Source: Candidatus Latescibacterota bacterium (lineage in GTDB: Bacteria; Latescibacterota; UBA2968; UBA8231). From it: DNA of 64,000 bases. The stretch spans positions 6,923-70,922 of the forward strand of contig JAJEGS010000023.1 of assembly GCA_022819745.1 (NCBI GenBank), in the 5' to 3' direction. Shown here piece after piece: positions 17,263 to 25,372 of the stretch (within the stretch, counting starts at the first letter, position 1; every line of letters starts with the position of its first letter). The position numbers and the translations under genes were made by a program. The notes beneath the pieces were generated by a model. It did not search any database, had not been told where the DNA came from, and was given only the letters and a program-made list of their open reading frames with translations.

Positions 17263-20200
17263 TTACGCCAATAGTTGCTTTACCAACGTCTCTACTTGCT
17301 TGCCTTCGTCCGATTGGGCGAGCCACCCGCGCAATTCGCGGCGAACCACGGTCGTGCTGACCGTATCGCCACGTTGCTTGTATAGGTTTTGCAATTGCTG
17401 GACGGTCCCGCTGGCGGCTGCTTGACCGGCCATCGCTATCTTCTGATGCAAGCGGTTCGTTTCATCGTATTCTGGTATCGGCAATTTCCACAGATGCTTG
17501 TGCAAATCGCGCGCTCCGAATTGTCCCTTGGCCATCAACGGTTGCGCCGTTTCATATAGGGTGCGGCTGTTGATGATGGCGAGTACGTAATGGGCCTCTT
17601 GAAGGTCCTTGCAAGGTGCCCAGAACAACTTGTGGTCAACTATAGCCTCAGAGGCATCGATAATCGCCGCCGTGGATTGACCTGAAGTGGTGTACACCAC
17701 GCGAATAGGAGTGCCCTTGTCATTCTTTCGCCATTCGAGTTGCGCCGAGAGTTCGCGGTGATAGTCTAGCCGATTCAATAGGTTTTTTCGGTCATTAGCC
17801 CCTTTATGCTGCTCCCATAATCCACTGACCTGCTGCCACCGTCCCCGCATTCGCTGTTCCAATCCACCGAGATGAATGCCCCCCGTCCCATTGGCGTCCA
17901 CGGGCAGTTCATCGTCGTTTTGTTTTTTGGGCAACAGGGCTTTTAGAGGAGGTAAGGTCGCGTAGGGAACCACCGTTTCTCCCAAATGAACGTCAAATAA
18001 GTGCGTTTTCTCTATCGTCTGCCCGGTGATGGCGGTCAGATCAAGCGCCTTCCACGGTCTTTTGTCGTTGGTGCCTCGGCGCGGCTCCACCTTAACAGTT
18101 TGCGCGGCTCTAACAAGGGTAGTGCCCTCGACTTCATGGACAAAGAAAAGACAGCGCGGCACGATGGAAGCGCCCTGCCGAAAGCGGTCCGCATATGGCG
18201 ATGTTCCACTAACCGACGTGTCGGTAATAGCCATCCGCTTCCGCCGCACATCCTTCGCCCCGGTCGTCCCTTGCCATTGCTCGACCTCGTCGGTCAAGGG
18301 TGTTGCTGGGGCCAATTCACCCATCCGCTCGGCAAACACGACACACGATGCGACCGGAAAAAACGTGTTGGGTTCGAGTTTTTCCAGATCCCACGCCGTT
18401 TTGCAGCCGAAATTCACCGCCAAATCGCCCCATCGTCCCGTGCGCCACTTGGCGTATTGCCCGGTTTGCAATGCGCTGTGTGGCAACACCATGGCGATAG
18501 TGCCGCCAGCTTTTAGGTAGAGCGCTACGCTACGGGCAAAGAAAAGTCCGGCGACATCTTGATGCGTTGCATAGCGCCCACCCTGCCAGATGTGATATAG
18601 CTCCTTGCTCTGCTGCACCAGCTTGTCGCGCAGCACGCTAGCGGTATTGCGATAGTTCAGCCACGGCGGGTTGCCGACAATCACATCGACCCTGTGGCGG
18701 CTCAACGCCACCGGACGTACCAAATTGCGCGTGTAATACGCCCAGATGTGATTGCGCCCCTCGGCGTGTAAATCCTGCATGATCGCGATCGTCGTCGCCA
18801 GCGTCTGTCGCTGGCCCGGGTCCGTAATCCCGTGGTCATCCAACGCAACTAGCGGATCCTGACCGCGCTCAATCGCATCGGCAATGTCGCTCATCAGCCG
18901 ATCAAACGTATCGGCTTGCTCCACCAAACGAATCGGGAAAATCAGCCTTTTGTCGAACTCATCGCCTTCCACCTCAATGCCTATATCCCCGCCGACAAAC
19001 AAGTCGCCGGTTTGGTAGTGCAACTGCAAGGCGTCTCCCAAATACACGGGTATCGCCACGTTTCCCTCATACCCGGCCTCGGCGGCCGCCTCAAGGAGGG
19101 GCCGCGCTGCCATCACCCAAGCCGTGCGGGCCAGCCGTACCGCCACCGGATGCACGTCAATACCCATCACTGCCTCGCGCAACCGCTCCAACGCCTCTTT
19201 GGGCTCCAACGCCTCTTCTGTGGCTGCTTCGACAAAGTGGCGCACCGAAACGGCGACAAACGTGCCAGAGCCACAAGACGGGTCGAGAACTCGCTGGCGA
19301 AGTGGGTCCGTTACTACCTCCTGTACCATCTCCTGCGCCAGCCATTCTGGGGTATAATACTCGCCCAACTGGCGGCGCTCATCCGGAGGAATAATCGCTT
19401 CATATAAGGTAGCGGCGATGTCGGCGGGTGCTTCCTTCCAGTTAAAGCGGGCTACATGCTCAGCCATCCGCTCAATGAGCGACTCCCCACCCACTTCGGC
19501 CGGCCACGTAAAGAAATCGGACTCAATAATGTCTTGTAGGCCAGTGTCATCGCGGAACTGCCGTCCGTAGAGCAAGTCCGTTGGATCATTAGCGGCCCGT
19601 TCCCGAATATCTATGCCAAAGTACGCCTGTACCACCATGCCGATGACCATGCTTAGGTACGTGTGCCGAACAAACAGATCGTCTAGCTCGTCGGGCGTCT
19701 GAGCGATCTCGCCCAATGCCGCTCGCAACAAGGTTTCCCATAGACGGCACTTAACTCGGACGGTCTCGCGGTCCTTCGCCCCTTGGTAGAGCATGTTCAG
19801 GGCGTCAATATCCCATCGATACAACGGGCTGTTGGGCCCAAAGTTCTGCTCAACCTCAGTGCGCTGAGCTGGAATGTCGTCCTGCGTACCGATGACCTTG
19901 TCGCGTAGCCACTCGTACAAAAGCAGCCAGTCAGCCGCCGATTCTAGGGTAAAAGCATAGGGCTTAGTCGTTTTGACTTTGCCGGCATTCGGCCAGCGTA
20001 GGAGCCAGTACCTCCCGTCTGTGAGAACACCCATCCGCGCTCTCCGCCCGTACGTCATGGATTCCGCCAAGTATTCATCCAACTGCTTCACATAGGTCTC
20101 ATTGGGATTAAAGCCGCCGGTCGTGCCGATGCGCTTCTTGATTTCGATAAACGTGTTTGACGCCCTCAAATCCACAGCGCGTACCGAGCGGTCCGATGGC

Positions 20201-20364
20201 GACACTTCCTCGGCGACTTTATTTGCATCAACCAATCCCGTGCAGAGCAAAAAGTCCCGCACCGCACTAGTGATATTAGCCTCGGGTTCATTATTGTCGT
20301 GCCGTTGCAGAATCGCCGCCGCTGCCTCTTGGTATTTTGGATCGTTGTAATCTATTTGAGACAT
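17263..20364 (-). CDS. Single-chain restriction-methylation enzyme (type IIG-like, Eco57I-type N6-adenine methylase)
   Basis: 1033 residues. N-terminal PD-(D/E)xK-like core: D65 in VRAVDLRAS, then E74-I-K76 (TFIEIKKR). The methylase has LGEYYTPEWLAQEMV, the SAM motif DPSCGSGTF (about residue 360) and the catalytic NPPW (about residue 561). The C-terminal ~350 residues would hold target recognition (AITGQ, PIPEYDE regions). Nuclease, methylase and specificity domains in one chain indicate a type IIG/IIL-style system that needs no separate S subunit, and none is present. It is convergent with the CBASS operon and adjacent to the right scar of the island. Confidence 0.85.
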   Translation of the reverse strand: MSQIDYNDPKYQEAAAAILQRHDNNEPEANITSAVRDFLLCTGLVDANKVAEEVSPSDRSVRAVDLRASNTFIEIKKRIGTTGGFNPNETYVKQLDEYLAESMTYGRRARMGVLTDGRYWLLRWPNAGKVKTTKPYAFTLESAADWLLLYEWLRDKVIGTQDDIPAQRTEVEQNFGPNSPLYRWDIDALNMLYQGAKDRETVRVKCRLWETLLRAALGEIAQTPDELDDLFVRHTYLSMVIGMVVQAYFGIDIRERAANDPTDLLYGRQFRDDTGLQDIIESDFFTWPAEVGGESLIERMAEHVARFNWKEAPADIAATLYEAIIPPDERRQLGEYYTPEWLAQEMVQEVVTDPLRQRVLDPSCGSGTFVAVSVRHFVEAATEEALEPKEALERLREAVMGIDVHPVAVRLARTAWVMAARPLLEAAAEAGYEGNVAIPVYLGDALQLHYQTGDLFVGGDIGIEVEGDEFDKRLIFPIRLVEQADTFDRLMSDIADAIERGQDPLVALDDHGITDPGQRQTLATTIAIMQDLHAEGRNHIWAYYTRNLVRPVALSRHRVDVIVGNPPWLNYRNTASVLRDKLVQQSKELYHIWQGGRYATHQDVAGLFFARSVALYLKAGGTIAMVLPHSALQTGQYAKWRTGRWGDLAVNFGCKTAWDLEKLEPNTFFPVASCVVFAERMGELAPATPLTDEVEQWQGTTGAKDVRRKRMAITDTSVSGTSPYADRFRQGASIVPRCLFFVHEVEGTTLVRAAQTVKVEPRRGTNDKRPWKALDLTAITGQTIEKTHLFDVHLGETVVPYATLPPLKALLPKKQNDDELPVDANGTGGIHLGGLEQRMRGRWQQVSGLWEQHKGANDRKNLLNRLDYHRELSAQLEWRKNDKGTPIRVVYTTSGQSTAAIIDASEAIVDHKLFWAPCKDLQEAHYVLAIINSRTLYETAQPLMAKGQFGARDLHKHLWKLPIPEYDETNRLHQKIAMAGQAAASGTVQQLQNLYKQRGDTVSTTVVRRELRGWLAQSDEGKQVETLVKQLLA

Positions 20365-20384
20365 ACGTATGTAATTCCCTGACT

Positions 20385-20481
20385 TTAAGAGGTCTCCGCA
20401 GGTGTGGCTAAGTCGTGCAGTTTGCGTTGCCGACCGTATTTGGCTCCACTGGTGAGCAAGGTAGCCCGTTTGCAGGTAAGT
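20385..20481 (-). pseudogene. 3' remnant of a phytanoyl-CoA dioxygenase gene
   Basis: Base-for-base similar (roughly 85%, estimated by eye) to the last 32 codons of the intact PhyH gene at 27140-27976, including a stop codon at 20385-20387. One base is missing near 20470, so the original frame (which would give LLTS/GGDKYG then RQRKLHDLATP) is broken. Reading rightward on the plus strand it abuts the truncated sulfatase start at 20482. Confidence 0.75.
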
Positions 20482-20539
20482 CGGCGGCCCAAGGGCCTTG
20501 GTCGTCGCTGAGGATGAAGACGATGTTGGGTCGATGCAT
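20482..20539 (-). pseudogene. 5' remnant of a sulfatase gene (right copy of the island-bracketing repeat)
   Basis: Encodes MHRPNIVFILSDDQGPWAA, the first 19 residues of a sulfatase, then runs out of frame into the PhyH remnant and stops. 50 bases are identical to the start of the intact sulfatase at 12447-12496. No upstream promoter sequence is shared with the intact gene. Confidence 0.8.
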
Positions 20540-20637
20540 TGACTGGCCTATTCCTGAACTAAAGGTTGGTTTTTGCTGGTCGCGAGGTCTTCTCAATGTC
20601 TGCCCACCGGCCTAACGCGTAGGCGCGGCTGGTTTCC

Positions 20638-22056
20638 TCATTCCGTAGTCTGGATGACAATGCCTCTGGCCAGTTCGTTATAGCCACGCTCCTCGTCCCA
20701 AACCCCCTCGTTGGCGATCCGATATGCGTAGCGTGGATCGCCAACAAGCCTGGGACTGGGATCGGGCAAGTGCAAGTACGCGGTATATTCGCCCAGCGCG
20801 ATAGTAGAGGATAGCTGAACCACGGCGGAAAGTACGTGGGATGCCCCCGGCTTCCAAGTGCGCGGATCGACATCGACCACAAAGGCTTGGACCGCTCCGC
20901 TCTCTTCGTTTTCCAAGACGATCTCCACATCACGCCTATTGTAAAGCGAGGCGAAACCGCGATTGTCTAGGTCTATTTCCACTGCGAGCCGCCCACCGGG
21001 ACTGGCGGTGGCCGCGATGCGGCTCTGAGTCAAGACAAACCGCGCTCCCAGCCTCCTCTTCACCTCGTCGAAACAACCCTGTGCGGTCCACTTGTCGAGT
21101 ACCTCGGGGTGATAGCTGCTATTGAGATAGCTGCCTTTGAGGGTTTCCAGTTCGGTAATGGTCCGCTCGCAATCGTTGAGTACATGCGTTCGGCAGGTCT
21201 CCCCGCCGAACGCGGTGTAGAGGGTCTCGTTTGCAAGATAGGCCACTTCCTCCTCGCGTGTCATTTCTCCCCGCTCGTACGTGCCGACGTCGACCGGTGA
21301 GGAGAGGAAACAGTCGTTGTGATGGCCGACACGAGCGACATGCTCGCCGCTATAGGCATTATCGGCACCCACGGTGGCGAAACCGCCGTCAGATATTTTG
21401 AAAATCTGTTGTTTCAGGTAGGGATAGCGGACTAAGACTAAGCGGTCGGTGGGGGTGTGGTCGAGGATGTGGAACAGCATCTCCCGGCCTTGATCGTAGT
21501 CTTTTGCGATCGCTGTCGTGTGCCACTCGCCCCACGGGCCGACAAACCCTGCCTCGAAGAGGGCGATGACATCCTCGTTGGCGGCGAAAATGGGAGATAG
21601 CTGCGCGATATGGTTTTTGATGTTCGGCTTTGGTGGGTCTTCGTACGATCTGTAGTCGCCGTCTGGACCTTTGAAACCGTAAGATCCCCGGACGATGACT
21701 TTCATTCCCTGGTCCCGGGCGATGGCGAACCCGTTTTCTACTGCGGCGAGGAACGACTCTGGCAAGAACGGGACCTCGCGATAGTCCTCCATGAAGATCC
21801 GTCCCCGGAGTAACGTATGCCCCTCGTCACGCCTCTTGCCAATCGCGGGATCAAGTTTGTGCAAATTAGTATATATGTAAAATCCTCGTTCGGGGTTGGG
21901 AAAGATGCTTGCGTCGGGCTCGTAGTGAGTCGCGATGACACCGGTACGCACTTCATTCGTATTTACTCCCGTTTGTGCATCGGCCATTTTTTCTTTCCCA
22001 CAGGATAGTACACCTAGCACAATCGACGCGACACACACTGTCATAGTTTTGAACAT
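20638..22056 (-). CDS. DUF4832/DUF4874-type lipoprotein
   Basis: 472 residues. The N-terminal signal peptide ends in a lipobox (GVLSC, C19), so it is probably anchored in a membrane. NPERGFYIYT, then RGSYGFKGPDG, EAGFVGPWGEWH and the late RYAYRIANEGVWDEERGYN match the DUF4874 (TIM-barrel-like) plus DUF4832 (beta-sandwich) pair found in secreted proteins of Bacteroidetes and other polysaccharide degraders. Family members are thought to act on or bind glycans but have no established reaction. It follows a tiny coding frame and the UxuA-like gene on the same strand. Confidence 0.75.
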   Translation of the reverse strand: MFKTMTVCVASIVLGVLSCGKEKMADAQTGVNTNEVRTGVIATHYEPDASIFPNPERGFYIYTNLHKLDPAIGKRRDEGHTLLRGRIFMEDYREVPFLPESFLAAVENGFAIARDQGMKVIVRGSYGFKGPDGDYRSYEDPPKPNIKNHIAQLSPIFAANEDVIALFEAGFVGPWGEWHTTAIAKDYDQGREMLFHILDHTPTDRLVLVRYPYLKQQIFKISDGGFATVGADNAYSGEHVARVGHHNDCFLSSPVDVGTYERGEMTREEEVAYLANETLYTAFGGETCRTHVLNDCERTITELETLKGSYLNSSYHPEVLDKWTAQGCFDEVKRRLGARFVLTQSRIAATASPGGRLAVEIDLDNRGFASLYNRRDVEIVLENEESGAVQAFVVDVDPRTWKPGASHVLSAVVQLSSTIALGEYTAYLHLPDPSPRLVGDPRYAYRIANEGVWDEERGYNELARGIVIQTTE

Positions 22057-22068
22057 CCGGGCCTTGCC

Positions 22069-22146
22069 CTATTGCAAAAGTCGGACAATGGTCTGTGCTG
22101 CGCATCCTTCGGGCAGATCGTGCTTGCTCTTATCGTCCTTTGCCAT
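22069..22146 (-). CDS. Small ORF, 25 residues, with strong ribosome site
   Basis: Reads MAKDDKSKHDLPEGCAAQTI and five more residues, ending VRLLQ. GGAGGAGG lies about 8 bases upstream of the ATG, far better than for most genes nearby, and the stop is 12 bases before the DUF4832 start. It could be a real small protein, a leader peptide or the 5' remnant of a deleted gene, as remnants are common in this stretch. No family recognised. Confidence 0.4.
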   Translation of the reverse strand: MAKDDKSKHDLPEGCAAQTIVRLLQ

Positions 22147-22189
22147 GCGAGTGACCTCCTCCTGAAGCTGCCTGCGCGCTACATATGAA

Positions 22190-23260
22190 TTAACCGTAGA
22201 TCGCCTGAATCATGGCATTGATGTAGCCGAAGCAGTACGCATAGGACTGATAGTAGCCCTTTGGATCGTCGTCGGTGCTCGGGACATGGTCGGGATCAAT
22301 GCCGTAACAGTAGCCTGTGTCCTTGAGGCCCTTTAATACCCGGTGGAAGTCCATATCTCCTTCGTCGGGTAGCGCCTCGCGGAAGCTGTAGAGTCCCCCG
22401 AGGAGGTTGCGATAGTGAACTAGGAAGATCGTATTGCGGCTGCCAAAGTATTCTATGATGGGGTAGATTTCATTGGCCGAATCTTTGAGCCCTTCGGCGA
22501 TGGAGCCGACGCAGAAGTTCCAGCCGTGATACGGACTGCGCTGAATCTCGATGAAACGCTTCATGCCCTCAAAGTCATTGAGGACTTTGTCAACGCCCTT
22601 ATAACCGGGAGGTGTGGCAGGGTCTTCCTGGGAATTGCCCATGCGAACCTTGAATTCTTCTGCAACCGGAATCATGCGTTCGAGCAGATACTCAATTCGC
22701 TCCCAGTGCATGTCTGCGGTGACGCGCCCGGCCTCGGTCAGCTTGGCTTGTTCTTCTACTGGGACCTTGTCTAGGCGGAAGGCCGTGTGGACGTAGCCGC
22801 CGCGACCTTCTTCTTGTTCGGTGCGGTCGATGGGCAGGATGCAAGTGTTATAGCGCAGAGAATCGATACCGGCGCGCGAAGCAGTGCGGATCATTTCGCA
22901 TACGAGGTCGATTTCCCGGTCGCGCTCTGGGCTTTTGCCAAAATAAATGATATTGGGAAAGTGCTGATATATGGGTAGCAAGCTCATATCCAGCGTCAGC
23001 CCGAAGGACTCGTGGTGCTCTCTTTCCCGGACCAACTCGTCGAGATCCCAGCCCCGGTCGGGGTGGAAGGGAAAGTTGGCGGCCTTGTGGCGCACGCCGC
23101 AGCGCTGCAAAAAGCGCAACTCGGCATCGGTTGACCCAAAACTCTGGGTGCGCACGTACATGCGCCCGCCGTTCGCCGATGTTGATGATGCGTCTCCGGC
23201 GGCAGAAGCCGCGGCCTCGCCGGCTGCGAGACCTTGTTCAAATGGATCGGAGTTCTTCAT
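22190..23260 (-). CDS. Mannonate-dehydratase-like (UxuA family) protein
   Basis: 356 residues. A xylose-isomerase-like TIM barrel with UxuA-type active-site stretches: NFCVGSIAEG, then HYRNLLGG with PDEGDMDFHRVL, and GIDPDHVPS. UxuA removes water from D-mannonate to give 2-keto-3-deoxygluconate in hexuronate breakdown. The N-terminal ~33 residues are Ala/Ser-rich and not part of the barrel, but the ATG at 23260 has AAGGGGA at good spacing and is kept. It is shorter than E. coli UxuA (about 394 residues). Activity on mannonate is likely but not certain. Confidence 0.72.
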   Translation of the reverse strand: MKNSDPFEQGLAAGEAAASAAGDASSTSANGGRMYVRTQSFGSTDAELRFLQRCGVRHKAANFPFHPDRGWDLDELVREREHHESFGLTLDMSLLPIYQHFPNIIYFGKSPERDREIDLVCEMIRTASRAGIDSLRYNTCILPIDRTEQEEGRGGYVHTAFRLDKVPVEEQAKLTEAGRVTADMHWERIEYLLERMIPVAEEFKVRMGNSQEDPATPPGYKGVDKVLNDFEGMKRFIEIQRSPYHGWNFCVGSIAEGLKDSANEIYPIIEYFGSRNTIFLVHYRNLLGGLYSFREALPDEGDMDFHRVLKGLKDTGYCYGIDPDHVPSTDDDPKGYYQSYAYCFGYINAMIQAIYG

Positions 23261-23305
23261 GGGATTCCCCTTTCGTTGGGATGGCGTCGAATTTGCGATT
23301 CCCTA

Positions 23306-23364
23306 TTATGTGGGTTCTAGGTTGCGTAAGACAAGTAGCCAAGTGCGGTGCCAGTAGGCGCTGT
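23306..23364 (-). pseudogene. 3' remnant of an extracellular solute-binding protein gene
   Basis: Encodes SAYWHRTWLLVLRNLEPT and a stop, the same C-terminal end as the intact solute-binding protein at 25373-27121 (which ends SAYWHRTWLLVLLNLEPTR). 39 bases (23326-23364) are identical to 25396-25434. Beyond 23364 similarity stops abruptly. It lies just past the end of the ABC exporter gene. Confidence 0.8.
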
Positions 23365-23393
23365 GGCAGATTGGCAGGCTTTTCTTGTCAATC

Positions 23394-25214
23394 CTATCTG
23401 TACCGTTCTGCTTGCATATTGAACATCCGGGCATATTGGCCATCTTCACGCATCAGGCCATCGTGAGAGCCTTCTTCTATCAATTCTCCATTTTGCAGGA
23501 CAAGAATATGATTTGCCATGCGAACTGTTGAGAAGCGATGAGAGATAAAAATAGTCATTTTCCCGCCGGTAAGTTCTGCAAATCGGTCGTAGATCTCATG
23601 CTCTGCGAAAGCATCCAATGCAGCGGTTGGCTCGTCGAGAATCAGAATCTGTGCATCCCGCATAAACGCTCTACTCAGAGCCAATCTTTGCCACTCCCCG
23701 CCGGATAGATCCACCCCTTCATCAAAGGTGCGTCCCAAAACGGTATCGAATCCTTTGGGTAGTCCAGCAATAATGGACCTAGTTCCTCCCTGTTCAGAGG
23801 CGCGGACAATGCGATTCATATTTTCTACATGCTCGATCTGGCCCAAACCAATATTCTCTTTTACCGTGAGATCGTAGCGTATAAAATCCTGGAAGATCAC
23901 GCCAATTTGATGCCGCAAATCCTCCAAATCATATTCGCGCAACTCCTTTCCATCAAGAAGGATAATCCCTTCAGATGGATCGTAAAATCGAGCCAGAAGT
24001 TTTACCAATGTCGTTTTTCCCGCGCCGTTTTCACCTACCACAGCTACTGTCTCTTCTGGCCTGAGCGTAAAGGATAGATTTTTAAGGACAAGCCGGTCTG
24101 AGCGTGGATAATGAAATGAGACACTCCGAAACTCAATGCCTTGCTGGGTTGGCCTTGGAACGCGGATCTGCGATCGATTCCTTCGCGATAAAGCACCTTC
24201 CACCGAATCCAGGGACAGATCCAAAAAGGATAGAAGATTTTCTGCGAAAAGCGTGTCCTCGTAGAGACGGCCTATCGTCCGAAAAAAGGACTCCAACATG
24301 CTTCGGCTCCGCTCCGCAGCCTGGAAAACCAATACGACGTCTCCAATAGTGATAGTTCTCCAGATAGCCTGTACCACTGCATAGATCCAAATACCCGCGG
24401 TTCCAACGCTGGATGCGAGACCTAAAAAAGCGTTCGCACGTTCCTTCGAAAGCCGTACCCGTTTTTCTGCGACGAAGTATTGCTGCCAGAAATCTCGGAA
24501 GCGCCTCAGAAAGGGTTTACCAAGGCCGAACACGCGGATTTCTTTTACGGCATCCCGGGATTTCAGCAGACTCGAAAGATACGTAGCCATCCGTCTTGTC
24601 GGCACACGGCTGCTCTCTATACGCCACCACCGGTTTGCATAATAGGCTTGGACTATGGCTTGTGGAGCAGAGGTGAGAAGGAGAACGACAATTGCCAATG
24701 GATGCAGCTTGAGTAGGAGGGCGAGAACAGCACCTAGAGAAAGAAAAGACCCAAAGAAGCTCAGGGAGCCCCATGCCAAGTTGTGAGCCTTTGGAATGTT
24801 TTTGAGGGCGTTCTCCATTTTATCGTAGAACATCGGCGTCTCAAAGAAGGCGACATCCAGTTCTGTAGCTTTCTCGAGGACAAGAAACTCCGCATAATTT
24901 CGGAAATGTAGGCTGACAAACATGCTTGCTTCGGTACTCAATGACTGACACGTTCCTCCCACTGCCCATACGATGAAAATAGCACCTATGGGAACGAGTA
25001 ACGCATACCAATCGACCACCTGAGCTTGTGAGGAGACTTGAAGAATTTCACTTATGCGATCGAGTATGACTTTCGATAGCCAAATCTGAGCAGGCAGCAC
25101 AGCCGCACTGATCACAGTGAGAAGAATCGCGAGAGCCATATACGAAGGCTTGGCTTCCCACACTAACTTGAGCACGCGGAAATAGCTTCGAAATCTACTG
25201 TCAATAAACTTCAC
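23394..25214 (-). CDS. ABC exporter, fused membrane and ATPase domains
   Basis: 606 residues from a GTG start (GAGG upstream). Residues ~20-310 carry the six transmembrane segments of a type IV exporter. The nucleotide-binding domain has Walker A GENGAGKTT, signature LSGGEWQR and Walker B ILILDEPTAALD with catalytic Glu, so a homodimer would be competent. Codons look more AT-rich than those of the neighbours (by eye), which with the duplicated gene end on both sides suggests acquisition. No adjacent peptide precursor or protease domain points to a substrate. Confidence 0.87.
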   Translation of the reverse strand: MKFIDSRFRSYFRVLKLVWEAKPSYMALAILLTVISAAVLPAQIWLSKVILDRISEILQVSSQAQVVDWYALLVPIGAIFIVWAVGGTCQSLSTEASMFVSLHFRNYAEFLVLEKATELDVAFFETPMFYDKMENALKNIPKAHNLAWGSLSFFGSFLSLGAVLALLLKLHPLAIVVLLLTSAPQAIVQAYYANRWWRIESSRVPTRRMATYLSSLLKSRDAVKEIRVFGLGKPFLRRFRDFWQQYFVAEKRVRLSKERANAFLGLASSVGTAGIWIYAVVQAIWRTITIGDVVLVFQAAERSRSMLESFFRTIGRLYEDTLFAENLLSFLDLSLDSVEGALSRRNRSQIRVPRPTQQGIEFRSVSFHYPRSDRLVLKNLSFTLRPEETVAVVGENGAGKTTLVKLLARFYDPSEGIILLDGKELREYDLEDLRHQIGVIFQDFIRYDLTVKENIGLGQIEHVENMNRIVRASEQGGTRSIIAGLPKGFDTVLGRTFDEGVDLSGGEWQRLALSRAFMRDAQILILDEPTAALDAFAEHEIYDRFAELTGGKMTIFISHRFSTVRMANHILVLQNGELIEEGSHDGLMREDGQYARMFNMQAERYR

Positions 25215-25372
25215 AGGGATAGCCTCATGATGGAGGTTCTAGGTTCATGGGCGGACCGGGACGGGCCGCGTCCTAGGATGGGAAAAAACCTGCAATTGCA
25301 CTTAACTGCTTGTACCCGAACGATTGGTTTGGGTAATGATCGCTAGGTAAGACAATGCTGAATAGCCGACCC

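Noticed and set aside
20408..20596. 62-codon ORF as a small gene
   Set aside because: It is a chimera of two gene remnants, with the second part out of the PhyH frame.
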